From Ferruginibacter sp. HRS2-29 (GTDB lineage: Bacteria > Bacteroidota > Bacteroidia > Chitinophagales > Chitinophagaceae): a stretch of DNA of 64,000 nucleotides. Position 1 is the first letter of the stretch, and each line of letters opens with the position of its first letter. Positions 1 to 6,736 of the stretch are shown piece by piece. Made by a program: the position numbers and the translations under genes. The DNA is taken from positions 1-64,000 of the forward strand of contig NZ_RJUB01000158.1 in assembly GCF_024343615.1 (NCBI RefSeq), in the 5' to 3' direction. The notes under the pieces are model-generated. The model worked only from the letters and a program-made list of their open reading frames with translations, made no database searches and was not told the DNA's origin.

Positions 1-28
1 TTCACTATTGACTATTGACTATTCACTC
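1..28. repeat. TTSACTA heptamer array at window edge
   Basis: Four units of 7 bp (TTCACTA, TTGACTA, TTGACTA, TTCACTC). It may continue outside the window. On the minus strand the array overlaps the stop codon (23-25) of a 13-codon open frame (23-64) that could be the remnant of a gene end. The same word recurs at 785-875, 2450-2571, 4891-4914, 37833-37976, 39206-39355 and 52940-52960. Confidence 0.85.
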
Positions 29-273
29 ATGCAACATTTTCAGCATATCCGCTGTCATAGCCATATCCCGTTTTTAACCGCCCCTTAAATATGAAATAAA
101 GAAGCAATTGTTTGCCGGCCTTACAAAGGCTGCAACTTAAGCACTGCTCACGCCCGAGGTTTTCATTCGTAATTCGTAATTGCTACGTGTTTTTACGATT
201 TGGTCATACGTACTAACCCCTCAAGAAAGTTGTTCAATTTACGATCGCCACAGTATTTACTTCACCGGTAATA
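29..273. other. non-coding stretch, nothing recognised
   Basis: No convincing protein gene is visible. On the minus strand a very short frame (64 to 23) ends with residues MLKMLHE before a stop embedded in the TTSACTA array; it is closed upstream by a TAA, so at most it is a remnant. At 165-182 there are two ATTCGTA heptamers. From about 190 onward the sequence is similar to 880-990, the upstream part of the second RNA module. Confidence 0.5.
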
Positions 274-320
274 AAGAGCAATTATGCTCTTGTACAGTCG
301 CTTTTTTCGCCGCATCTTTG
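274..320 (+). promoter_or_regulatory. promoter and dyad of RNA module 1
   Basis: A dyad AAGAGC-N6-GCTCTT (274-291) overlaps a -33 TTG (290-292), followed after 20 bp by CATCTTTG (313-320), which fits the Bacteroidota -7 box TAnnTTTG except for its first base. Transcription is predicted to begin near 325. The second module (965-1011) has the same dyad, the same 20-bp spacing and the same -7 box, while the dyad loop differs. The dyad is well placed to be an operator; that role is inferred. Confidence 0.6.
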
Positions 321-324
321 TACC

Positions 325-682
325 AGAAGTTGATTGATATCGATTAAATATCAATCATTATCCAAAGATCCAGAACAAACCACGAGTTTTCCAATATCCA
401 TCCAAAAAGACCGTAAAATTCAGTATCAGTCAACTTCTATTTTTCTTTTAAAGCATACCAATATCCCACCAAAAGAACCAACAGGCCAATATCCGCTGGC
501 AAAACCAACCATCCAATCCAATTAAAACCGAATGAACCAGATCCTAAGCTGAAGTTCCTAACCAGGGCACGAGCGAAAAACCAGACTGAAAACAGGATAC
601 ATTATAAATGAGCCCCCTCAGAAGTAATTCCCTGAATGTTGGAAAAAGAATTGACTCCTGGCCCTTGTGGCGGGAGTTTTTA
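325..682 (+). ncRNA. candidate structured small RNA, copy 1
   Basis: A predicted transcript of about 360 nt lies between a promoter and an intrinsic terminator and has no credible reading frame. It starts with AGAAGTTGATTGATAT (325-340), which can pair locally with ATATCAATCA (348-357) or over a longer distance with the arm at 423-438 (ending TCAACTTCT). Inside are CCAATATCC motifs at 391, 458 and 486. The 3' half shares with copy 2 the blocks CCTAACCAGGGC (557-568), GACTGAAAACAGGA (584-597) and GCCCCCTCAGAA (612-623). It matches no RNA family I know: it lacks the hallmarks of tmRNA, RNase P RNA and SRP RNA. Existence as an RNA is inference. Confidence 0.5.
654..682 (+). terminator. intrinsic terminator of RNA module 1
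   Basis: Stem ACTCC/GGGAGT with an inner GCC-CTTGT-GGC step, followed directly by TTTTTATTT. It closes the first RNA module and is followed within 10 bp by an ACRGACS array, as in module 2. Confidence 0.65.
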
Positions 683-689
683 TTTGGCC

Positions 690-738
690 ACAGACGACGG
701 ACGACAGACCACAGACAACGGACCACAGACGACAGACG
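690..738. repeat. ACRGACS heptamer array
   Basis: Seven 7-bp units (ACAGACG, ACGGACG, ACAGACC, ACAGACA, ACGGACC, ACAGACG, ACAGACG) immediately after terminator 1. A similar array follows terminator 2 (1564-1597), and an inverted relative lies at 45047-45110. Confidence 0.8.
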
Positions 739-784
739 ACCGCCAGGCTAAAAGAAATTGTCATTCAGTAAACGCTTCGAAGCT

Positions 785-875
785 TTGACTATTCACCATT
801 CACTATTCACCATTCACCATTCACCATTCACTATTCACTATTCACCATTCACTATTCACTATTCACTATTCACTA
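785..875. repeat. 13-unit TTSACTA/TTCACCA heptamer array
   Basis: Thirteen uninterrupted 7-bp units, the longest array of this word in the window and without a complementary arm. It is preceded by CGCTTCGAAGC, the same TTCGAAG-type boundary that adjoins other TTSACTA arms (2472-2484, 2537-2544, 37936-37944). It sits just upstream of RNA module 2. Confidence 0.9.
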
Positions 876-964
876 TCGTAGTTTTACGATTTTTGATCAC
901 GTACTATTTACCCCGTTTTTCCCGTCGATTTACTATTGCCGCAGTATTTCCGTCACCTCAAATA

Positions 965-1011
965 AAGAGCGGTTTTGCTCTTGTGCAGGGATATTTTTCG
1001 TCGCATCTTTG
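965..1011 (+). promoter_or_regulatory. promoter and dyad of RNA module 2
   Basis: Dyad AAGAGC-N6-GCTCTT (965-982), TTG at 981-983, a 20-bp spacer and CATCTTTG at 1004-1011. Spacing is identical to copy 1 although the spacer sequence differs, which argues that the promoter elements are under selection. The predicted start is near 1016. Confidence 0.6.
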
Positions 1012-1015
1012 TATC

Positions 1016-1555
1016 AGAAGTTGATTGATATCGATTAAATATCAATCATATCCAAATCCAAAGAATAAACCAAGAGCTTTCCAATATCCAATTAAAAAGA
1101 CCGTAAAATTCAATATCAGTCAACTTCTAATTTTTCTTTTAATAGCACGTTTTAAGATCATTAATATCCAAGAGAAGAACCAAAACAACCAATTATCCTG
1201 CTTATGCCCTCAAAAGCGATGATAGCAAAAAGAACCGATTCCAATATCCTGTCTATGCTGTAAAAAGCGATGATGACAACGAAAGACCAGAAGAACCAAT
1301 ATCCAGCCTATGCCGTAAAAAGCGATGATGGCAAAACCAACCAAACCCAATATCCTAAACGCCTATGCTCCTAACCAGGGCGATGATGGCAAGAAAAAGA
1401 CCGGGTAGACTGAAACCAGGAAACGACTTTTGCTCATAATGGGCCCCCTCAGAAAAAAAAGTATTGTTATCCCTGAATCACCAACAGCATGTTGGTAAAA
1501 ATTAAACTTCCACAGCCTTTTAGCATAATGCGAAATCCTGTGGAAGTTTTTTTGT
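1016..1555 (+). ncRNA. candidate structured small RNA, copy 2 (expanded)
   Basis: A predicted transcript of about 540 nt from promoter to terminator. The 5' arm AGAAGTTGATTGATAT (1016-1031) pairs with ATATCAATCA (1039-1048) or with the arm at 1113-1128. CCAATATCC-type motifs start at 1081, 1161, 1189, 1241, 1296 and 1347. Four imperfect 51-60 bp units each carry GCGATGAT (1216, 1267, 1322, 1380). Two of these units can form a small stem around that motif with compensating changes (TGCC/GGCA versus TGT/ACA). The 3' blocks CTAACCAGGGC (1371-1381), GACTGAAACCAGGA (1408-1421) and GCCCCCTCAGAA (1443-1454) match copy 1. No protein frame is credible. The extra length relative to copy 1 is all in the repeated middle. 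Confidence 0.5.
1504..1555 (+). terminator. intrinsic terminator of RNA module 2
   Basis: A 12-bp arm AAACTTCCACAG (1504-1515) pairs with CTGTGGAAGTTT (1538-1549), followed by a T-run to 1553. It is the strongest terminator on the left side of the window and marks the end of the second RNA. Confidence 0.8.
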
Positions 1556-1563
1556 TTGGAAGG

Positions 1564-1597
1564 CAGACCACCGACGACAGACGACAGACCACGGACA
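1564..1597. repeat. ACRGACS-type heptamer array
   Basis: About five degenerate 7-bp units (ACCACCG, ACGACAG, ACGACAG, ACCACGG, ACAAG) directly after terminator 2, matching the array after terminator 1. Confidence 0.65.
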
Positions 1598-1674
1598 AGC
1601 GATGATTAGGCCTGTGGGCAAAAGCTGCTTCTTTGGCTCTCTGCGGTGAAAGAAATTTTCCCGTACTTTACAAC

Positions 1675-2463
1675 ATGTTCCTGCAATCTCCAAACGACGT
1701 GAATACTGCCCCCAAACGCATCATCTCCCTCGTTCCCTCCATCACCGAATTATTACACCATCTCGGCCTCGAAGAAGAGACCGTTGGCATTACGAAATTC
1801 TGTATCCACCCGGATGAGTGGTTTCGCAGCAAAGCCCGCATCGGCGGCACCAAGACCATCCACCTGGAGAAAGTAAAAGAACTTCAACCCGATCTTATCA
1901 TTGCCAGTAAGGAAGAGAACATTAAAGAGCAGGTGGAAGCCCTGGCAAAAGAGCATCCGGTATGGCTCACTGACGTGAATAACCTGGAAGATGCGCTGGA
2001 GATGATCATCCATACGGGTAAACTTACCGGCAGATTGCCCGCGGCGGAAAAACTGGTGGAACAGATCAATGAGCAATTCCTGGCCATTCAGCCGCTGGCG
2101 GCTAAAAACGGAAAACTACGCACCGCTTATCTCATCTGGAAAGATCCTTATATGGCGGCCGGAACCAATACATATATCAACAGTATGCTCCGGTTCGCCG
2201 GCTTCACCAACGCGTTTGCCCACCTTACCCGCTATCCGGAAGTGAGTATCGAAGCAATGAAAGCCTCGGAATGCCAGCTGGTATTACTTTCCTCCGAACC
2301 CTATCCTTTCAGTCAAAAACATATAAACGAGCTGCAACTGCAACTGCCCGGGGTGAAGATACTGCTGGTAGATGGGGAAATATTCAGCTGGTATGGGAAT
2401 CATTTATTGAAAGCGCCTTCCTATTTCGAAAAGCTTTCCGATTCGCTTGTCAATAGTGAATAG
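1675..2463 (+). CDS. BtuF-like helical-backbone metal/cobalamin-binding protein
   Basis: A 262-residue protein with the start of the BtuF/FhuD substrate-binding fold (RIISLVPSITELLHHL, about residues 15-30), used by ABC importers for cobalamin or metal chelates. The ATG at 1675 is preferred to a TTG at 1633 because similarity begins just after it. The N-terminus is hydrophilic with no signal peptide or lipobox, unlike classical periplasmic BtuF, so a cytoplasmic role or a different partner is possible. No permease or ATPase lies nearby. The last residues V-N-S-E and the stop are encoded by heptamers of the repeat at 2450-2571. The family is fairly sure; the ligand is not. Confidence 0.8.
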   Translation: MFLQSPNDVNTAPKRIISLVPSITELLHHLGLEEETVGITKFCIHPDEWFRSKARIGGTKTIHLEKVKELQPDLIIASKEENIKEQVEALAKEHPVWLTDVNNLEDALEMIIHTGKLTGRLPAAEKLVEQINEQFLAIQPLAAKNGKLRTAYLIWKDPYMAAGTNTYINSMLRFAGFTNAFAHLTRYPEVSIEAMKASECQLVLLSSEPYPFSQKHINELQLQLPGVKILLVDGEIFSWYGNHLLKAPSYFEKLSDSLVNSE

Positions 2464-2571
2464 TCAATAGTCAAACCTTCGAAGTTTTTAAATTTTTCCA
2501 ACTTCTTACCAAATAAAGGTGGTGAAACATATAAATTTCGAAGATTTGACTATTCACCATTCACTATTCAC
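2450..2571. repeat. TTSACTA inverted repeat, overlaps CDS end
   Basis: The left arm (TCAATAG, TGAATAG, TCAATAG, then TCAAACCTTCGAAG, 2450-2484) starts inside the preceding gene and contains its TAG stop (2461-2463). The right arm (TTCGAAGATTTGACTA..., 2537-2571) is complementary and runs up to the fbaA promoter. The loop is about 52 bp. Confidence 0.85.
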
Positions 2572-2578
2572 TTTTCCT

Positions 2579-2586
2579 TATTTTTG
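2579..2586 (+). promoter_or_regulatory. -7 box upstream of fbaA
   Basis: TATTTTTG matches TAnnTTTG and lies 8 bp after the right repeat arm and 53 bp before the fbaA start. I did not find a well-spaced -33 element. Confidence 0.5.
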
Positions 2587-2639
2587 CATCCGGCATTTCG
2601 CCCCTTTAACTCATTACCAATCAAACTAAAACAACAACC

Positions 2640-3707
2640 ATGGCAAAATACAGTGCTGGTGTACTTCACGGAAAGGAACTCGAAGCTTTATACAATGATG
2701 CTAAAGACAATCAATTCGCATTGCCCGCGGTAAATACCATCGGGACCAATACGATCAACGCTACGCTTGAAGCGGCAGCAAAAGTGAATTCACCTGTCAT
2801 TATCCAGTTCAGCAACGGCGGCGCACAGTTCATTGCAGGAAAAGGAATGCCGAATGATAACCTGCAGGCAAATATTGCCGGCGGTATTTCAGGGGCTTTA
2901 CACATTCACAATGTGGCTAAATATTACGGTGTACCGGTAGTATTGCATACGGATCATGCGGCAAAAAAGTGGTTGCCATGGGTCAGCGGATTGCTGGATG
3001 CGGGCGAACAATTCTATAAAGAAAAAGGACAACCTTTGTTCAGCTCACACATGCTGGATCTTTCTGAAGAGCCGATTGAAGAGAATATCGCCACTTCCGT
3101 GGAATTTTTCAAACGGATGGCGCCGCTTGGCATGAGCATCGAGATAGAACTGGGCGTTACCGGCGGTGAAGAAGATGGTGTTGACAACAGCGATGTTGAA
3201 AATGACAAATTATATACCCAACCTGAGCACGTGGCTTATTCATATACCGAACTGAGCAAAGTAGGCAACATGTTTACCGTTGCGGCTGCATTTGGTAACG
3301 TTCACGGTGTATACAAACCAGGGAACGTAGAATTGCGCCCTGAGATCCTGAACAATAGCCAGGTGTACATCGAGCGTGAATTGAAAACCGGGCCTAAGCC
3401 TGTTTACTTCGTATTCCACGGTGGCAGCGGCAGTCCGCAGCACCAGATCAGGGAAGCGATCGGTTATGGCGCTATCAAAATGAACATCGATACCGATCTG
3501 CAATGGGCTTTCTGGGAAGGTATCCTCGATAATTATAAAAAATATGAAGGTTACCTGCAAGGCCAGCTCGGCAATCCTGAAGGCGCCGACAAACCGAATA
3601 AAAAACATTACGACCCAAGGGTCTGGTTGAGAAAAGGCGAAGAATCATTCATTAAAAGGCTGGAAACGGCGTTTGATGATCTGAATTGCATTAACAGAAA
3701 TAGTTAA
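2640..3707 (+). CDS. fbaA: class II fructose-bisphosphate aldolase
   Basis: A 355-residue class II (zinc) aldolase that interconverts fructose 1,6-bisphosphate with glyceraldehyde-3-phosphate and dihydroxyacetone phosphate in glycolysis and gluconeogenesis. Visible hallmarks are LHTDHAAKKWLPW (catalytic Asp and zinc His, near residues 102-114), ELGVTGGEEDGV, FGNVHGVYKPG (zinc His) and VFHGGSGSP followed by INIDTDLQ-like MNIDTDLQWAFW (phosphate and substrate binding). Length fits the yeast/E. coli FbaA type. The ATG follows an A-rich leader without Shine-Dalgarno. The stop codon opens an ATTATCC-type inverted repeat. Confidence 0.96.
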   Translation: MAKYSAGVLHGKELEALYNDAKDNQFALPAVNTIGTNTINATLEAAAKVNSPVIIQFSNGGAQFIAGKGMPNDNLQANIAGGISGALHIHNVAKYYGVPVVLHTDHAAKKWLPWVSGLLDAGEQFYKEKGQPLFSSHMLDLSEEPIEENIATSVEFFKRMAPLGMSIEIELGVTGGEEDGVDNSDVENDKLYTQPEHVAYSYTELSKVGNMFTVAAAFGNVHGVYKPGNVELRPEILNNSQVYIERELKTGPKPVYFVFHGGSGSPQHQIREAIGYGAIKMNIDTDLQWAFWEGILDNYKKYEGYLQGQLGNPEGADKPNKKHYDPRVWLRKGEESFIKRLETAFDDLNCINRNS

Positions 3708-3817
3708 TAATCGATAATTGATAATGGATAATGTACGCTACCCTGGTAATTTCTGATTTATGCTGAGAATACAGGTTGAAAACATTATCCATTATCCATT
3801 AAACCATTATCCATTAA
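3705..3817. repeat. ATTATCC heptamer inverted repeat
   Basis: The left arm starts at the fbaA TAA (TTAATAATCGATAATTG, then ATAATGGATAATG, 3705-3732). The right arm (ATTATCC, ATTATCC, ATTAAACC, ATTATCC, 3783-3817) is complementary and ends just before accD's upstream region. It fills nearly the entire 146-bp gap. Confidence 0.8.
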
Positions 3818-3853
3818 CTTTATAGCGTTCAAGGAAAAGTTAACTTAACAAGT

Positions 3854-4765
3854 ATGAAACAAGAAGAAGATTTCGATGCCAACCTTGCCGGCGAAGATGG
3901 TGAAGCTGCGGAAACTAAAGTGAGCTGGTTCAAGCGTGCAAAAAGAGGTATCCTCACTTCCACTAAAGATAAAAAAGACGCCCCTGAAGGGCTTTGGGCT
4001 AAATGCCCCAATTGTAAGTATACGTGTACGATCTCAGAATTACAGGAAAATAAATTTGTGTGCCCCAAATGCGAATACCATCACCGCATCGGCAGCGACG
4101 AATATTTCGACATCCTTTTTGACGAGGGAAAATTCACTGAATTATTCGCCAACATCAAATCAAAGGATTTCCTGCATTTCGTAGACCTGAAACCTTATGA
4201 CAAAAGGCTCGAAGAAACCTACGCCAAAACGGATATCCACGATTCCATCACCGTAGCGCATGGCAAAGTGAATGGCGAGGATCTGGTTGTGGCCTGCATG
4301 GATTTCGAGTTCATCGGCGGAAGCCTTGGCAGCGTAATGGGTGAAAAGATCAGCCGTGCCTGCGATTATTGTATCGGGCATAAAGTGCCTTTCATGATCA
4401 TCAACAAAAGCGGCGGCGCCAGGATGATGGAGAGTGCTTTTTCCCTGATGCAGCTGGCTAAAACGTCCGGCAAGCTCACACAATTAAGCGAAGCAAAGGT
4501 CCCTTATATTTCATTGTGCACCGATCCTACCTTTGGTGGCACCACTGCATCTTTCGCCATGCTGGGCGATGTGATCTGCGGCGAACCAGGCGCCCTCATT
4601 GGGTTTGCAGGGCCAAGGGTGATCAAGGAAACCATCAAACGCGATCTGCCGGAAGGTTTCCAACGCAGCGAATTTTTACTGGAACATGGCTTCCTCGATT
4701 TTATCATCAACCGAAAAGAACTGAAAGATAAATTGTCGAACCTGCTGGTCCTTTTCAGGTCGTAG
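3854..4765 (+). CDS. accD: acetyl-CoA carboxylase carboxyltransferase subunit beta
   Basis: A 303-residue beta subunit of acetyl-CoA carboxylase carboxyltransferase, transferring carboxyl from carboxybiotin to acetyl-CoA for fatty acid synthesis in the cytoplasm. The N-terminal zinc ribbon shows Cys51-x2-Cys54 and Cys70-x2-Cys73. The crotonase-like core contains KVPFMIINKSGGARMMESA and PTFGGTTASFAMLGD. The acidic N-terminal extension (MKQEEDFDANLAGEDG) before the zinc ribbon is longer than in E. coli. accA is not nearby. A strong terminator follows. Confidence 0.96.
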   Translation: MKQEEDFDANLAGEDGEAAETKVSWFKRAKRGILTSTKDKKDAPEGLWAKCPNCKYTCTISELQENKFVCPKCEYHHRIGSDEYFDILFDEGKFTELFANIKSKDFLHFVDLKPYDKRLEETYAKTDIHDSITVAHGKVNGEDLVVACMDFEFIGGSLGSVMGEKISRACDYCIGHKVPFMIINKSGGARMMESAFSLMQLAKTSGKLTQLSEAKVPYISLCTDPTFGGTTASFAMLGDVICGEPGALIGFAGPRVIKETIKRDLPEGFQRSEFLLEHGFLDFIINRKELKDKLSNLLVLFRS

Positions 4766-4795
4766 GTTTAACAAGAAGATTAAAAGAAAAAATAT

Positions 4796-4829
4796 AAAAG
4801 CCGCAGAAGAGTGATCTTTTGCGGCTTTT
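4796..4829 (+). terminator. accD intrinsic terminator
   Basis: AAAAGCCGCA (4796-4805) pairs with TGCGGCTTTT (4820-4829) around a 14-nt loop. The A/T flanks make it potentially bidirectional. It lies 31 bp after the accD stop. Confidence 0.8.
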
Positions 4830-4890
4830 GTATTCTGTAACTATTCAGACCTAGCACATTTCCGGACAATTCAAAAACTTCGAGGATTTG

Positions 4891-4922
4891 GCTATTCACT
4901 ATTGACTATTCACTTATATTTG
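4891..4922 (+). promoter_or_regulatory. TTSACTA arm and -7 box before acyltransferase
   Basis: Single arm TTCACTATTGACTATTCAC (within 4894-4913), preceded by ACTTCGAGGATTTGG, the usual boundary of this repeat word. TATATTTG (4915-4922) then fits the -7 box, placing the transcript start near 4927. This means that the TTG at 4902 would not be on the transcript. Confidence 0.5.
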
Positions 4923-4952
4923 ACACCAACTATCAATTATAAAGCCTCACCT

Positions 4953-6095
4953 TTGCCCCCTGCAAATCTATCCGCCCCTACCTCCAGGCTACATGGTCTC
5001 GATCATCTTCGTGCACTTGCTATCATCATGGTTTTCATGTTTCATTATAATCACGGAGATTTTCCGCTATGGCTTGGGAAGTTTTCACTTTTTGGCTGGA
5101 CGGGCGTCGATCTTTTTTTTGTGCTCAGCGGTTATCTGATTGCCACTCAGTTGTTCAAAAGTATCAGTAAGGGCCATGGTTTTTCGATCAGGGATTTCTA
5201 TATTCGCCGCTTTTTCAGGATAGTACCACTGTATACTTTAGCATTGACCATTTATTTCCTTGTACCGGCATTTTCGCAGCGCTATGGACCTTCGCCACTT
5301 TGGAAATACCTTACGTTCACGCAAAATTTCGGTCTTCATCCGGATTTGTACCCGTCATTTACACACGCCTGGTCACTGGCAGTCGAAGAACAATTTTACC
5401 TGGTTTTCCCATTGATCGTTGCCGGATTATTTTACTTCAAAATATTCAGGAAAGGTATTTGGCTGATCGCAACATTATTCGTGGCTACATTCTTATTTCG
5501 TTATATAGCATGGACTCAATATTATTGGCCTCTGGAGAACGCCAATATTGAGAACGATTTCTGGGTAACAAAGATCTATTACACCACCCATACCCGCCTG
5601 GATGGCCTGCTGGTTGGAATAGCCATTGCCACTTTATTTGCCTACCGGCAGAATTTCATTACAAGGATAAATAAATATGCCAACCTGATATTTTTCATAG
5701 GTCTGATAGCGCTGATGGGATGCTATTATTTATGCCTGGACAGAGTAGGATTTTATGCCAGCGTGTACGGCTTCTCTTCCATTTCACTGGCCTATGGCCT
5801 GATAGTAATGGCAGCGATACTACCTTCTTGTTTCCTGTACAAGATAAAATCACGCATCACTTCGGGTATCGCCCTTTTATCTTATGCGATGTACCTCATT
5901 CACAAAGGAACTACAGAACTATGCAATAAATTTTTTACAAAACACGATTGGGATAACGACAGTATGTGGATGTTGTTGGCGAGCCTTGGGGTTACCATTT
6001 GCTGTGCGCTGGTATTAAGGTATGTAGTGGAAAAGCCGTTCCTGAAACTACGTGACAGGTTGCTGGCAAAACATTCCACACCATCAGCCGAATGA
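4953..6095 (+). CDS. acyltransferase family 3 (OafA/YrhL-like) membrane protein
   Basis: A multi-pass acyltransferase of about 380 residues that O-acylates sugars or surface glycans at the membrane. The family signature is clear: RLHGLDHLRALAIIMVFMFH near the start, FGWTGVDLFFVLSGYLI, IRDFYIRRFFRIVPLY and HAWSLAVEEQFYLVFP. Around ten hydrophobic segments are visible. The start is uncertain: an in-frame TTG at 4902 lies inside a repeat upstream of the predicted transcript start, so TTG 4953 is chosen. Its 3' end overlaps the next gene by 4 bp, so the two are co-transcribed. Confidence 0.85.
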   Translation: MPPANLSAPTSRLHGLDHLRALAIIMVFMFHYNHGDFPLWLGKFSLFGWTGVDLFFVLSGYLIATQLFKSISKGHGFSIRDFYIRRFFRIVPLYTLALTIYFLVPAFSQRYGPSPLWKYLTFTQNFGLHPDLYPSFTHAWSLAVEEQFYLVFPLIVAGLFYFKIFRKGIWLIATLFVATFLFRYIAWTQYYWPLENANIENDFWVTKIYYTTHTRLDGLLVGIAIATLFAYRQNFITRINKYANLIFFIGLIALMGCYYLCLDRVGFYASVYGFSSISLAYGLIVMAAILPSCFLYKIKSRITSGIALLSYAMYLIHKGTTELCNKFFTKHDWDNDSMWMLLASLGVTICCALVLRYVVEKPFLKLRDRLLAKHSTPSAE

Positions 6096-6736
6096 AAAAA
6101 CAATCTCGTCTTTTTTACCTGTTAGTCATTAATTACCTGTTGTTATTTTGCGGTTGTAAAAATTCACCAAAATTCTTACCCGACAATTCATCAGTCGCTA
6201 AAAACCCCATCACCATTGAGATACAGCCATTTGAAGACATTTCAAAAGAAGAAGTAAAACAGGTTTTTGATCGGGTAAAAAAAGTTTACCCGGTCGTTCA
6301 GCTGAATAAAAAGATACCCCTGCCTGCTACTGCCTGGTATCCCAAAAGGCAGCGCTACCGGGCAGATTCAATCATACAGTTTCTCAACAGGCGTACGGCT
6401 GAAAATCACGTCAGCATTGGCCTTACCACAAAAGACATCAGCACTACAAAAGGCAACATCGAAGACTGGGGTGTAATGGGATTAGGATTTCGTCCGGGCA
6501 AAGCCTGCGTGGCATCCACATTCCGAGTATCGAAAACAAAACAGGGCGATCAGTTGTTCAAAGTATCCATTCACGAACTGGGGCATACACAGGGTTTACC
6601 GCATTGCCCTGTAAAACATTGTTTCATGCGGAATGCAGAAGGTGGTAATCCAACGGATGAAGAGACAGGTTTTTGTAACGACTGTAAAAATTTCCTGATA
6701 AAAAGAGGCTGTACTTTGCAGGAGCCTGTATTATGA
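6092..6736 (+). CDS. secreted lipoprotein archaemetzincin-like metalloprotease
   Basis: 214 residues. The N-terminal hydrophobic stretch ends in LLLFCGC, a plausible lipobox, suggesting export and lipidation. Near residue 155 lies HELGHTQGLPHC-PVKH-CFM followed 15 residues later by CNDC. This fits the archaemetzincin (peptidase M54) pattern HExxHxxGx3C-x4-C-x-M...CxxC, with catalytic zinc bound by three His and a second zinc by four Cys. Classical members have about 17 residues before the final CxxC and are cytosolic, so this is a variant. It is translationally coupled to the upstream acyltransferase (ATG overlaps its stop) and converges without a gap on the AraC gene. The substrate is unknown. 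Confidence 0.8.
   Translation: MKKQSRLFYLLVINYLLLFCGCKNSPKFLPDNSSVAKNPITIEIQPFEDISKEEVKQVFDRVKKVYPVVQLNKKIPLPATAWYPKRQRYRADSIIQFLNRRTAENHVSIGLTTKDISTTKGNIEDWGVMGLGFRPGKACVASTFRVSKTKQGDQLFKVSIHELGHTQGLPHCPVKHCFMRNAEGGNPTDEETGFCNDCKNFLIKRGCTLQEPVL

Noticed and set aside
334..525. 63-residue frame inside RNA module 1, and the 1025-1222 frame in module 2
   Set aside because: Low-complexity sequence following the repeats. The similar stretches agree at the RNA level but the frames diverge in length and end differently; not supported as protein.
785..875. Possible CRISPR array
   Set aside because: Direct 7-bp repeats without spacers; no cas genes in the window.
1358..1560. Cobalamin riboswitch before the BtuF-like gene
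   Set aside because: No B12-box-like sequence is seen, and a strong terminator closes this module well before the gene; the similar copy at 325-682 is not followed by a transporter gene.
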